A stretch of 64,000 nt of DNA. Source: Pythium myriotylum. Taxonomy: Eukaryota > Oomycota > Peronosporomycetes > Pythiales > Pythiaceae. The notes beneath the pieces are model-generated. The model was given only the letters and a program-made list of their open reading frames with translations. It ran no database searches and was not told where the DNA came from. The stretch spans positions 2,294,001-2,358,000 of the forward strand of contig JALJCQ010000013.1 of the NCBI GenBank assembly GCA_023091665.1, read 5' to 3'. A program made the translations under genes and the position numbers. Shown one piece after another: positions 31,881 through 43,270 of this stretch. The stretch's first letter is position 1; each line of letters starts with the position of its first letter.

Positions 31881-32607
31881 TCAAGTAGCATCATTCGATT
31901 GGTTGCCCTTTACCATGCCTGGTTGACCAAGAAATGATTGATATCGGCGGAGAATATACGCTTCTGCTTTTGCCATTCGCTCGTAGTCTGAGTCTGTCTC
32001 ATGGTCATAACTGCGCGAGGGACAGACCAGCAATAGTCAGTAGAATATTGCCACGGCGACGGGTCATGATCCGTCGTACCCAAGGAGATGGCAAATCCCA
32101 TGCGCCAGCAAGATCGGCATACGAGTCTCCAACGATAGAACGTCTTCTACGTCTGGATCTTCGCATTGCCCCTGAACGTACGGGAGACTGATGTAGATGT
32201 CCCCCAAGTACCGGTCCTCACGACGATAGACGACAGGAAAGCGCCCGGGTCGAGTGATCTGTCAGTTCATGTAATGTGAGTCTGATCCGGTTGAAACGTA
32301 ATTACATCGGGAACATACTTTGTGGGCAGGGAATGAAAGGATGTCTGTTGGGCGGTTCTTGTTGCGGTATTTGTTGTTGAGGCGTTGGATTTGATCGTTT
32401 GTCGTGAGCATGACTCCAATATCCCTGATCAGTCCGTCATTGGTGTTGGTCAGAGCACGTCGGGAGCGTGAAAAAAACCGAAACGAACCATGGTCCTCCG
32501 GGGCAATTGATGGTGCGGACCATCGCCTTCACTTGTGCGTCGATGTCTGGCACCGACACGGCATAGCGCTCGAGCGTGGCTCGGAGCCTTCGCGCAACCT
32601 GAACCAT
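31881..32607 (-). CDS. YBEY: YbeY endoribonuclease homologue (four exons)
   Basis: Metal-dependent RNase of the UPF0054 family, needed in bacteria for 16S rRNA 3' maturation and ribosome quality control; eukaryotic copies act in mitochondria or plastids. Reverse-strand exons 32607-32489, 32424-32319, 32258-32080 and 32010-31881, introns 64, 60 and 69 nt, all phases consistent; 177 residues. The joined frame gives WDIGVMLTTNDQIQRLN, RNKNRPTDILSFP, YLGDIYISLP and the zinc triad HGICHLLGYDH (H-x3-H-x5-H). The third histidine appears only after the last splice. Reading straight through gives a false stop after YDGS. No long open frame marks the gene. The first ~20 residues are basic and may be a short presequence. 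Confidence 0.9.
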
Positions 32608-33590
32608 TTTCGTGGTGGATATCTGGTTTCGTGAGGTTGGCGCGATCCCGTTGGGCAACAAACAACCACACAAACACCCAATCATTTCTCACCAGTTTAC
32701 GAATCTGTTAAAACGCATGATCTTCCAATATATGATACCATATGTTGTGGTTAACGCAGCAGCTAATTGAAATTTGTATGAATGTCAGAATTTTATAGTA
32801 CTTCAAAATCTAATTAAATGCAGAAAGTGACATTAGACGAGCAGCTTGCTGGATGGGGAGCGTTCTCCACAAGAATGATCTTGAAGCGTCACTTCAGAAT
32901 TCCCGTCAAACGACCAAGCGGCAGAAACCAGGTGGGTGACGCTCTGGTGTCATGTTGAACCGTTCGCCGGTCGGTTTGTGCATTCATTCCACTGCCCTCA
33001 ACACGTTGAAGTTGCATTGGGCGAGTTTCGTCGAAATGACACTCGCCCATGACTGCGCAATGTTGTGGCGGGTTTGACGACGCTGTGGGTGGGTGGGTAT
33101 GGCGTCACCTCGACGCGCACACGCATCAGACTGCCTGGTGCAATTGCGCGTTGGGACATCCGAACGGCCATGCTCCGGATCTCTGCGCTCGTCGACACAG
33201 TAGCCACTGGAAGCTGCATGAGAAGAGCCACGTCATCAGCCCCTTGCTCCTGTTGCAGTTGCTGTCTTCACGCCTGGGTCTTGGCCCCAAACCGTATCGA
33301 TAATAATCTGTTTCCGAAAGTGGGTCGAGCCCGCCTATCCCACGAAACCAACTTCAAACGGGTTTGTCTCTCGGATGACCCGTTTTCAAGATTCTATACT
33401 CTGCTCAAGTTGGACAGAACGGGTCGAATTGACCCGTGGGTCACCTCTTTATCCAAGCGAAGAGATACGCACTTGCGGGTGAGCCGAAGCAGGGCTGAAG
33501 CACGCCGCCATCGACGAGACGCACTATTCCTCGTTTGGATCCCAAGTGCGCAACTCGCCTCGACCTCCTCGTCTCCATAAGGCACAAGCC
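32608..33590. other. Intergenic interval, no gene recognised
   Basis: Nearly 1 kb between the YbeY start and malic enzyme. The first ~250 bases are AT-rich. The remainder has short frames on both strands without recognisable domains. A 77-codon reverse frame at 32998-33231 has no visible homology or in-phase partner exon. Confidence 0.4.
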
Positions 33591-35588
33591 ATGTCGACCG
33601 GATACTCCGTCATCCGTACGCCCAGCAAGAACAAGGTGCGTGGAGAGCTCTGAGTGCATGAGTCCGCGGGCTAATCGAAGAGTCAGGGCCTCGCTTTCAC
33701 GGCCGAAGAGCGCGACTCGCTCAAGCTGCGCGGATTGCTGCCGATTGGCGAGAGTTCCATCGAGCTGGAGACCAAGCGTGCGCTAATCCAGGTGCGCAAG
33801 AAGTCGACGCCGCTCGAGAAGTACATTTTCTTGCAGAGCATGCAGGTATGTTGCGAATCCGAATGCCCTCGCTAGAATGATGGAACCATTAACGACGCTG
33901 TGTTCTTCTTGTGCCCTACCCAGGACACGAACGAAGCGGTGTACTATCGCCTCCTCGTCGAAAACACCGCCGAGTTCATGCCCATCGTGTACACTCCAAC
34001 TGTCGGACAGGTGAGCTCGTGTAAGCAACTACTGTAGAAGCAAACTCTCACGGGTCTGGCATGTCGGATCAGGCTTGCATTGAGTTCAGCCATATCTATC
34101 GTCAGACTCCTCGGGGTCTCTACATTTCGATAAAGGATGTGGGCAGAGTTGCTGAGCTTTTGGATGCTTGGCCGGAGAAGGACATCCGCGCTATTGTCTT
34201 CACCGATGGTGTACGTGAAGGTTGTTTCCGCTGTGGGGCTTGGTGCATTGAATCTCATCTGGAATGGTTTATCTCAGGAACGCATCTTGGGACTCGGTGA
34301 CCTTGGTGTGAACGGACTTGGTATTCCTATCGGCAAGCTCGCTCTCTACACTGCGTGCGCTGGTGTACCGCCTCACATGTGTCTCCCGGTAGTCCTCGAT
34401 TGCGGAACTAACAACGAGGAATTCCTCGCGGACGAGTTCTATGTTGGGCTCCGTCAAAAGCGTGAACAGGGTCCTCTTTTTGAACAACTCGTGGACGAGT
34501 TCATGAATGCAGCTAAGGAGAAGTACGGCCCCCAAGTCTTGCTTCAGTTCGAAGACTTCGGTAACTCGACCGCGTTCCATTTGCTGCGCAAGTACGAGAA
34601 CACACATTGCACTTTCAACGACGATATCCAAGGAACTGCCTCTGTCGTTTTGGCTGGCCTCCTTGCCGCCGTGCCGTTGTCGGGCAAGCCCCTGTCGGAG
34701 CACACGTTCGTTTTCATGGGCGCTGGTACGACCCTCTATCTTAACGATGGGCGTGTCCGCTGATTACTCACTTACACACTGGGTTCCAGGCGAAGCTGGT
34801 ACTGGCATTGCTGATTTGATTGCCCGTGCTATCTCCAACGAAACGGGCAAGACATTTGAACAGGCACGCGAACAGATTTGGCTCGTTGATTCGCGAGGCT
34901 TGGTTGTCATGTCTCGTAAGGAGTCGCTCCAGCACCACAAGCTGCTGTACGCTCACGATGCCCCTGAGTGCAAGACCCTGGAGGAGGCTATTGACCGCAT
35001 CAAGCCTTCGGCACTTATCGGCGTGTGCACAATTGCGAAGGCGTTCTCGAAGGAAGTCTGCGAGAAGATGTCAGCGTTGAATGAGCGTCCGATCATTTTT
35101 GCGCTCAGCAACCCAACCTCGAAGGCTGAATGCACTGCTGAAGAAGCGTACACTTTCACAGACGGAAAGTGCATCTTCGCCAGCGGAAGTCCGTTCGACC
35201 CTGTCGAGTACAAGGGTAAGCGCTACGTACCTGGTCAAGGCAACAACTCGTACATCTTCCCGGGTATTGGCCTTGCTTGCGTCGGCGCTGGCTTGACGCA
35301 TGTGGACGATGAGATCATGATTATTGCGGCTGAAGCACTCGCTAAACTAGTTACCCCAGCTGATCTCGAGACGGGCTGTGTGTATCCACCACTTTCGGCG
35401 ATTCGTTCCGTCTCGCTAGAAATCGCGACTGCTGTCGCTGAATACGTAAGTTTGCGACTGGCTTAGATAGCTCGGCCCTGCCAACTGATGTGTTCGTTTA
35501 TCCACAGGGCTATTCGAAGGGATACGCAACTGTTCCTCGCCCCGCTGATATCACGGAACATTTGCAGTCGATCGTGTACAACCCATAA
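33591..35588 (+). CDS. Malic enzyme, NAD(P)-dependent (seven exons)
   Basis: Oxidatively decarboxylates malate to pyruvate. Exons 33591-33635, 33687-33845, 33924-34010, 34073-34210, 34278-34725, 34790-35445 and 35508-35588; introns 51-78 nt; 537 residues, the normal length. Landmarks: [35 protein letters not shown] (the metal and malate-site region, split by an intron between DG and ER), [24 protein letters not shown] (Asp metal ligands), the dinucleotide loop [14 protein letters not shown] and [18 protein letters not shown]. There is no obvious targeting peptide, so a cytosolic NADP-type enzyme is likely, but cofactor choice cannot be read with confidence. Confidence 0.95.
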
Positions 35589-35905
35589 TCGTGGTGATTC
35601 GTTCTGCATCTTGGGCTGAACCGACATGTCCAGCCGCATTTACATTAGTGATAAGAACACATCTCTCCGAGAGTATCCTCCATGGAATAGCCTTCAGTAC
35701 AAAATGGTTCATTTTGCTACCTCTACTCGTAAAATACTGCGTCTTCGCATCTACAATTTTACTAGTTGGACACACGAAGGCGAAATGAGTACGATTCATG
35801 GCTTCAAGTTGCGCTGGCATCAGTCCTATATCAACACAGGCTTTTTGTCTCTGTTTATCTGAAGATTTAGGGATTGATGCCATTCGGATTCCGCTGGCAT
35901 CCCTA

Positions 35906-35951
35906 CTTGAATGAGTGATCTCGAGAAAGGTCTCGAGATCACTCGTTCAAG
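35906..35951. repeat. Long inverted repeat at the DnaJ stop codon
   Basis: Left arm 35906-35925 and right arm 35932-35951 are inverted copies of 20 bases with a single mismatch and a 6-base loop. The core GAGTGATCTCGAG / CTCGAGATCACTC is perfect. The right arm contains the last codons and stop of the DnaJ gene (reverse strand), so the mRNA 3' end would fold into a 20-bp hairpin. Possible roles are 3'-end processing, mRNA stability or a terminator-like structure. Confidence 0.85.
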
Positions 35952-37349
35952 ATACTCTCGACGATGGCTTTCTGTGTCTGGGAAAGCTTCGATGGAAATT
36001 TGACATGGTGCAGCACATGAAGATCGCCGTGCTGGGAAGGATAGTTGTGATGCGGCATTCCTTCACCTTGGATCATGCGAACCTCGAATGGCTTGGTGAT
36101 TGCTTCGTTCACCAGGAGTACTTTGCGATTATCGAGATGTTGCATATTCTTTCGATAACCAAGCAGTGCTTCCTCAAGCGATATCTCCATCTCATAGTGC
36201 AAGTCATCCCCTGCTCGTCTATAAACCATGTCAGCGTTCTCAACATGAACGATTCCACATCGATATTCGGAATGTTTCGTACCGGAAACGGGGGTGTGGA
36301 ACTTGGTGTAGGCGGAAGATTACATCACCTGGTATCATGCCCGGACGTTGTTCGCTCTCTCGTTCGAACACGATCCGGTGATCAGATGGCATGCCACGCT
36401 CGATTTCAGCTACAAGCTCTTTCTCCTCTTTAACAACCTTGTGCCCGTGGCAATGGGGACAGTGATGTCGGAAAACCTTGCCTTTCCCACCACATTTGGG
36501 GCATTGTTGCTGCATTTGCACAGTAAATCCTGGTCCCATGCGTTGCTGGACTAAGACGACTCCTTGGCCTCCACAAGTCTTACATGGTGTAGTCTACGCG
36601 CCACACGTGTCAGTCTCTATCCCAACTCCAAATCTACCCATGAGAAAAATGACCTTGCCGTCCTTAGCGCCCGTACCCCGACACTTGCGGCAGATTACAT
36701 TTCGAGCAAAACGAGCGGTCTTCTGTGCGCCATTGTATAGCTCCTCTAATGTAACTGGGAGGTCCATGGCAGCATCAGGACCGCGTGGCTTTCCCCCTCC
36801 ACCGAAGAAGGAGTCAAAAGGACTTTGCGAATGGCCTCCCTTCTCTTCGCGCTCAAGGCCTTCGATCCCTTCGAGGTCGTACACTTGACGCTTCTGTGCA
36901 TCCGACAAGATTTCATACGCGCGCGATATCTTATGAAACTTTTGCTGGGCATCGACATCTCCGGTGTTCTTGTCTGCATGGTTTGAAGAATATCATCTTT
37001 TGTTGTGGTGTGAGAGCAGGTCACTCTCTGACACTAACCTGGGTGGTACTTGAGACTGAGTTTTCGGTACGCTCGCTTGATCTCTGCATCGCTAGCCTCC
37101 ATGGTTAGGCCAAGGGCTACGCATACCGTGTTTTGATGTGAGCTTTAAGTGAACGCAAGGGTGCATTACAGAGCAGCTCCTACTCTCGTAGAAGTCCTCG
37201 TGCTCATGATCATGGGCTTCGTTCACTTGCTCGCCGCCGCCAAATCCACCGAACCCTCCAAATCCGAATGCATCCACTTGGTGCTCTGGTCGGGTTAGTG
37301 TCGCGACCAATAGCGCGGCTACCATCGCCAACTGTGCCCCATGCCACAT
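35939..37349 (-). CDS. ER-type DnaJ/Hsp40 chaperone, Scj1/ERdj3-like (five exons)
   Basis: J-protein co-chaperone, probably of BiP in the ER. Reverse-strand exons 37349-37184, 37116-37039, 36973-36654, 36593-36283 and 36218-35939, introns 60-67 nt; 384 residues. A signal peptide (MWHGAQLAMVAALLVATLT) is followed, unusually, by a Gly/Phe run (FGFGGFGGFGGG) before the J domain rather than after it. The J domain (DFYETLGLTMEASDAEIKRA) has its HPD triad created across an exon junction. Four zinc-finger units CxxCxGx(G/K) follow (CRKCRGTG, CKTCGGQG, CPKCGGKG, CPHCHGHK), then the substrate-binding C-terminal domains (DLHYEMEISLEEALLGY). There is no KDEL. The stop codon lies in a long hairpin. Confidence 0.92.
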
Positions 37350-37530
37350 TGTTGTCTGTCCAGTCCACGTGTTGCCTCTTGGAGGATCTTCCCAAGTCTT
37401 CCAGAAGGATGTCAAACAATCATACCGTATCGACTCGCATAAGTACGTGGTGACCTTGATGGCTTCGAAATCACGATGGCGTCATTTCTTCACATTGAGT
37501 CACTTGACAAGTTTCGAGCATGTTGATTAG

Positions 37531-39322
37531 TTACATAAGAGGCTCCAAACGCCTTCGGGACGGTGCCGAGTCAAGGTTCTGGCCATTGGATCTCTCCAGG
37601 CGATGGTATTCGGTAGTGAGATAGGCGACGTTCTCAAGTGCATTGTCGAATTCTTGGGTATCCATGTACTCTGCATAATGGTGTACGTGGGAGCGCCGCT
37701 TGTACAGCTTCACGAAACGGTTGTGCATTCGATTGAAGGTATCGCGGATAGAGCAATTGTTGGAGAGGCATAACACTGAAGAGGTTTGACCCGAAGGAGG
37801 CACATCGCAGAGTCCCACTTTGAAGCCCTCTTGATTCCAATGGATCATCTGAACCTCAGACTGCAGGCGCTGAATGTTCGCGTTTATATCTGAGATCTGT
37901 ACATTGCCGCGAACCAAGAGGCCACAGGCTAGATAAACACTTCCGCGTGGATTCGAACGGAGAAGCTGGTTGTCACTTCAAGCGGTGTTAGTCTTATCCT
38001 TGTTCAGTATCGAAAGCAGAACTCACCGACTGAAAGTATCCGTGAATAGTTGAGCAAGACGACGTGGTTGCCGTCGCGGATCAGTACTGGAGAATATGGG
38101 ACTCATACTCGATTGGAGGAAGTGTAGTTTGGGATACGGAACGAGGTTAGTCGTGATTTCATTGAGATCGACATTCAGCGAGCCTTCAAAGCGCATCGAA
38201 CTCGTCAAATCGGTGAGCAATCGGGCGACAATGCTGTTCATCTCTCCAAAAGCGCTAGTCCACTGTCGTCGAGACTCGGCTTGAACTGTTCGTGCGCTGG
38301 ATATCGCTGCAGTAGTTAAACTCTTTCTCGCTCGATTTTCGTTTGGATGCAATGTACATTCGCTTTTGTAGAGATCTTCCAGGTTTTTGATTCCGTCAGT
38401 TGGGCGAGTTTGATTTGCTAGACGCAAGCTTGTCTCAGGGTATGACCCCGCAAGCATTTTAGATCCTTCGTGCGTTCGGGAGCAAATGTCTGCCAACGCT
38501 TCGTTTTCGACTGGGAGAACACAATCTGCATGCTCTGTGAGCTTTTGCAACGAGAGGACGCTGTTGTAAGGGGATGTCACGACATCGTCATCCTCGGAAG
38601 GGAAGATAGCAGTTGTGAATCGGTATACATCAGGGAATTGGTCTTCCAACAGTTGAAGGATGTAAGTTCCAAGTCCGGATCCTACGTTCAACACATCGCT
38701 CAGTGCGCTTCATTTGCTGTAATCACGTCCGTATGCCCCACCTGTTCCGCCACCAATCGAATGCATGACGAAGAACGACTGTAAAGAGTCGCAACGCTCT
38801 GCTGCTTGTTGTACCTTGCTGAGAATGTCTTCCCTATACTTCGGTCCGTAAGCGCAATGTCCGTGTGCCCTGCATACAGAGGCAGGGTGATGAACAGAGG
38901 TTGCTTGCAGGCTTGTAGCAGTCGTACCAGTTGTTTCCTGCGCCGGAAACGCCAGTAATTAGCTGCCGATGATCAAACAATTCACCCAGAGGACCAGATA
39001 AGGTTTCCGATACCGGCCCTTGCTCCATATCCACCAGGATAGCCCTTGCCTTCAAAGATTTGATAGCGCTGCGGCCATCCTGGAATGGAAGGTCAAGCGG
39101 GTCGGAATACCGGGTATCCACATTGCGAAAGAATGTGCTCATGCTCTCGTCAAATAGCGCGTTCTTGGAGTTCTACGAGGCCGCGCTTAGCGCATACCGA
39201 TACCCCGCCGGTGTCCTTAGCCACTGTACCTTTGCGTGTTCATCGAGCGCAAGCTGCCAGAACTGACGTCCAATCTGGTTGCCACATTGGCCAACTTGAA
39301 TAGTGATCAACTCGCGAGGCAT
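37531..39322 (-). CDS. TUBE1: Epsilon-tubulin (five exons)
   Basis: Centriole and basal-body tubulin needed for stable triplet microtubules. Reverse-strand exons 39322-39230, 39172-38928, 38869-38742, 38681-38027 and 37975-37531; introns 51-60 nt; 521 residues. The joined frame starts [20 protein letters not shown], has [12 protein letters not shown] and [18 protein letters not shown], the tubulin signature GGGTGSG formed across an intron, and [19 protein letters not shown]. The C-terminal half ([20 protein letters not shown]) matches epsilon rather than alpha, beta or gamma tubulin. An insertion of about 70 residues after LADIC ([20 protein letters not shown]) makes it longer than usual. Presence of this gene predicts centrioles and motile zoospores. 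Confidence 0.93.
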
Positions 39323-39432
39323 TTTGTGGAGTTGCAGTTAAGTTCGTGTATGAACCAAAACGCGTACTTTCTTGAAATGGCACAAAGCGTCTCGATCAGA
39401 AGCTCGATCAGAAGCCGTTTCTCCTGAACACA

Positions 39433-40234
39433 ATGCCACGCCTGAACACTCAGCTTATCCTGTTATTATTCATCGTGTTGGGGCATTTCAATGATGGCCA
39501 GGTACGCGTGATGCGGTGAACGTCAGCAAGAAGAGTCACTGCTTCGTTCCATTTATCAGGTGACTCGGCCCCTTGTGGTGAAGCGACAAGGTAAGCTAAA
39601 CATGATCGCATTGCTTCCTGCTAGTGCATTGACTTGACCAGTATGTGGAGCGGAAGGGATCGAGAAGTGTAGAATTGGGTGTCCAGTTCAATATCACGAT
39701 ATCGAACGCTATCTTTGCCCCTGCTACAGGTTCGGGGGGGGTCAAGGATAGTCTGAATCTGTAATGAACCTCTGACATGTCTATCCACATTTCAGTAAGC
39801 TTGCCCAGTGTCTCGTCCAACTTGGCTGCTCAACGCGTCAAAAGAGGGATGTCTTTGCGTTTTGCACACGCAAGGGCTATTGCAAGGACGGATATTGCAA
39901 TTTCCGCGCTGGAGACCTTTCTGCAAAAGGTGATATTCGCCGAGAGGTCTTTGATTTGAAATCAGTCAAAGCACCAGGCACACCATGCATCGACAATTGT
40001 TGCATTGGTCGGAATAATTGTATACAAAACGCATCGATGACTGAGGTCCGCGAGCCAAGTCGAAAATATCGGAAGCAAGAGGCCCTCCTCCCCCCACGCC
40101 AGTACGTAAATTCGCTGTTTGTGAGTTTATGTGTGCTATACTGAAGTATGCTTTCAAGAGGCGACCCACGTCTTGGAGTCAATCAAGGTTATGACCGAAT
40201 GCCATACAGCATTCCACTCGCAAACTTACCCTGA
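39433..40234 (+). CDS. Small secreted cysteine-rich protein (five exons)
   Basis: Proposed exons 39433-39501, 39560-39590, 39642-39729, 39796-40101 and 40159-40234, introns 51-66 nt, all in phase; 189 residues. The first exon is exactly a signal peptide (MPRLNTQLILLLFIVLGHF). The mature part holds 14 cysteines, many paired or patterned (VCGAEGIEKCRIGCP, YLCPCYS, AQCLVQLGC, GYCKDGYCN, CIDNCCIGRNNC). A Lys-Arg pair after the leader (VVKRQ) could be a processing site. I see no RXLR or LxLFLAK motif and recognise no family. It may be an apoplastic effector, a protease inhibitor or a cell-surface protein; only secretion and disulfide richness are supported. Confidence 0.7.
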
Positions 40235-40250
40235 AATTCATCTGTGCTCT

Positions 40251-41569
40251 TCATCGCCGGTTTCGTATGCGACTTGGAATTAGTTGGAATGCAGGTGAGA
40301 CGAAGTCACCGCAGCGGCATCTATCGGACAGACACATCGCTTCGTAAGTAATCAGAGATTGATCTAGTCGTTAAAAATCCATACCTGGCTCCTATCCATG
40401 TCCACGACCCTATCTTAGTGGCGCATTTGGGGCATGCGAGTTTACCTTCCTTCTCGAATCCAAAGTCTACGTTGCCGCCTTGGGTTGTCCCCATCCATTT
40501 CAACGGTTCGCAGAAAATTGCTGGGCAACTCTCTACAAAACAATTAGCAAGCTTCATCGACCAAAGAACTTTAATACAAACAACTCATCGTAGCTTACGC
40601 CTCGATCTTGACGAAGCCACACCATGGATCTGAGTTTGAAAAAGACGTTGTTAGAAAGAAAATGATAGTAGTTCAAGTGCCTTGAGACTCACCACACTAG
40701 TTGCAGCTGCAAGAAAGAACCCACATTTTGAGCAATTAAACGACGGGGCCGGTGGGCTTGAAATTTCATACAGCTTCACTGTGCCGTTTTGCATTCGCTC
40801 CTGAGCAGCGAGAACGGCTCGCAACTGTGCCTACAGGTCAGTTCCGGTTCTGCTTGACTTGTTCTCCTGAAACCCATACCTCCGCGTGTGCACTTGTAGC
40901 CCCACGGATATCCCCGTCGCCCCCCATCCGCTGAAGGAGCTGCAATTGGCTCAAGAATCCTGGATTGATGTTAATGCATGGTCTTGCAGCTTGAACCGCG
41001 TCGTATGCCTCCCATAGAGTCCATCCTCTTTCGGCCATCAAGAATGCCACACAAACACTGGCGCTCCTCGACTGCCCGAACACACAATGAACAAGTGCGA
41101 CGTTCCTTCGGTCTGTCATTGCTTCCCGGAGAAATGCGATGCAGTCGTTCAAATGGATCACTAGTAGCTGGTCATCCATGTCAAGAACATCGACCGGAAG
41201 TACTTTGCACTGCTACTATGAAACCTTAGTCACGTGGCGGAAAATTGGAAGGCTCTTCCGCCAAGTTGTCTCACCGTTGGCGAAATCACTCCTGTTCCTA
41301 GCGATATGACGTGTGTGATTCCATTGGCATTAATGAACGCAAGATCCTTTCATCAATGGAAGAACGACCCACGTCAGTGGCATCAATGCTTCCCAGTCGC
41401 AAAGCGATCTTACTTGGGCGGCTTGAGCATCCCCAATGAAGAGCGGCAGATCCAAGATCCGGGCAGCGCTGGGTAGTCCATCTACCGGTGGGTGGGAACG
41501 CTGCCTCTCGAGCAAGCGCTGGAGCTCGTCAGGGTCCGAGGTACGAATCTGGTGCATCATTTCTCCCAC
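40251..41569 (-). CDS. DUSP12: Dual-specificity phosphatase YVH1/DUSP12 (seven exons)
   Basis: Phosphatase-family protein which in yeast and animals releases Mrt4 during 60S ribosome maturation. Reverse-strand exons 41569-41414, 41346-41275, 41209-40880, 40830-40693, 40629-40599, 40532-40385 and 40320-40251, introns 49-67 nt; 314 residues. The catalytic loop HCVFGQSRSASV has the HCx5R signature, and the general-acid region CKVLPVDVLDMDDQLL precedes it. The diagnostic C-terminal zinc-binding domain is assembled from the last exons: NCSKCGFFL, KLACPKCATKIGSWTW and CRCGDFVSPAFQLIPSRI. The start at 41569 is the first Met, with another at 41560. The gene diverges from D-LDH across a 197-nt gap. 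Confidence 0.9.
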
Positions 41570-41766
41570 CCGTCATCAACGTGGCGCTGTGTCTCACCCA
41601 TTTCGTACTTAGTATGACGTTCACAGTACGCCTCTTCTGATTTGATTGAGTGTGCGTAATCCCGCGCACACCTCGCGTATCTTTGCGGCTGTTGCATGTC
41701 AAGGCATGCCCAAGCACCAACGCCGCAACGCATTTCCCAACATTCCTCCAAGCACCCAAGCCCCAG

Positions 41767-42886
41767 ATGAAGATCGCCTTCTTTTCGACCCACAGCTACG
41801 ACATCGAGTCCATGGACACCGTCGGAGCGCGCGAAGGTGTGCTCCCCGACCATGAGTTCGCGTAGGTGACGTCAAGGCTCGCACCGTTTTCAACGTTCTC
41901 ACTTTCACGTTGATCCTTGTAGGTATTTTACCAACCGTCTCAATGCGCAGACTGCACCTCTGGCTCATGGATGCGAGGGCGTCGTGATTTTCGTGAATGA
42001 CACGGCCGACGCGGACACGCTACGCCAACTCAAAGCTGGCGGTACACGCGTTCTCTTCTTGCGTTGTGCTGGTTACGACATGGTCGATCTCGACGTTGCC
42101 AAGGAGCTTGACATGCCAGTTCTTCGCGTCCCGGCCTATTCCCCTTATGCTGTCGCTGAGCATGCTGCTGCACTCATGATGACACTTAACCGTAACATCC
42201 ACCGCGCTTACAACCGAACCCGCGAGCTCAACTTCCGACTTGCTGGGCTGTTAGGATTTGACATCAACGGCAAAACGGTTGGTGTTGTCGGTACCGGAAA
42301 GATCGGAGCACTCTTTGCGCGCATCTGTTCAGGCTTCGGGTGCACCGTCTTGGCCTACGACGTGGCCGAGAATCCTGAAGCACTGAGCTACGGCGTCAAG
42401 TACGTCTCGCTGGACGAGATATGGGAGAAATCGGATATCATTTCGCTCCACTGTCCTTTGTTTCCCACCACTCGGCACATCGTGAACGAAGACAGTATCA
42501 ACAAAATGAAGCCAGGTGAGTTTTGCTCAAAGAAGTGCTCCTTGTTCCCGATGTAACAGGTTTGTGCTCGCACAGGCGTCATGATCATCAACACCAGTCG
42601 TGGTGGTCTCATCGACACCACGGCCTTGGTCAAGGGACTTAAGCATAAGAAGATTGGTGCTGTTGGGCTTGACGTGTTTGAGGGCGAAGGAAGCTACTTC
42701 TACTCAGACCACTCCGGTGACTTGATTCCAGATGATACGCTGGCCCGTTTGTTCACGTTCTCGAATGTCATCATCACTGGTCACCAAGCCTTCTTCACAA
42801 AGGAAGCAATCGGCAACATTGCTAAGACGACGATGGAGAACATTAAAGCCTACGTGGCGAAGTCCGAGCTCAAGAATCGAGTGTAG
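41767..42886 (+). CDS. D-lactate dehydrogenase, D-2-hydroxyacid dehydrogenase family (three exons)
   Basis: Reduces pyruvate to D-lactate with NADH, the fermentation route known biochemically in oomycetes. Exons 41767-41861, 41923-42515 and 42576-42886, introns 61 and 60 nt; 332 residues, the usual length. The fold is clear: MKIAFFSTHSYDIESMD, RVPAYSPYAVAEHAAAL, the NAD loop GVVGTGKIGALFA, the catalytic Arg in VMIINTSRGGLIDT, the Glu-bearing GLDVFEGEGSYFYSDHSG, and the catalytic His in NVIITGHQAFFT. The sequence is nearest to bacterial LdhA-type enzymes, which hints at ancient lateral transfer (inference). The introns show full eukaryotic integration. Confidence 0.94.
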
Positions 42887-43270
42887 TTGGACTCCTACTA
42901 GTAGTAGTTTCAACCACTCAATCGCAATGCATAAATAGTTAACTGGGCACTTTTTCAGGAGCTCATCAAAACGAGGGAACGTCGATGTGGGACAAGCTTA
43001 GGGGTTCGCATCGTTTTGCTTTTTTGTATTACTAAAGAAGTCAGATGTCACAGGGGAGGAGACCAGCCATGCGTCGCCCCCTCGGTGGTTTTACTCTGGT
43101 CTGCCTCCCTTCTTCACCTGCCGTACCTTGTTCATAGTGAAGGATGGCTCGGTGCACCTCTTGGAATCGGGGTTTGCATCGTCTCCACCAGTAGTGGGCA
43201 TCGGAAGAAAACTCCCCTCCAAATCTCCAGTGCCACGATTTCAGGAATCTCTCTGCGCCTCATCGAGAAT
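42887..43270. other. Intergenic interval between convergent genes
   Basis: Space between the 3' ends of D-LDH and the FUZ-like gene. It contains only short frames with no recognisable domain and serves as the 3' flanks of both genes. Confidence 0.4.

Noticed and set aside
32998..33231. 77-codon reverse frame upstream of malic enzyme
   Set aside because: No homology seen and no flanking exons join in phase.
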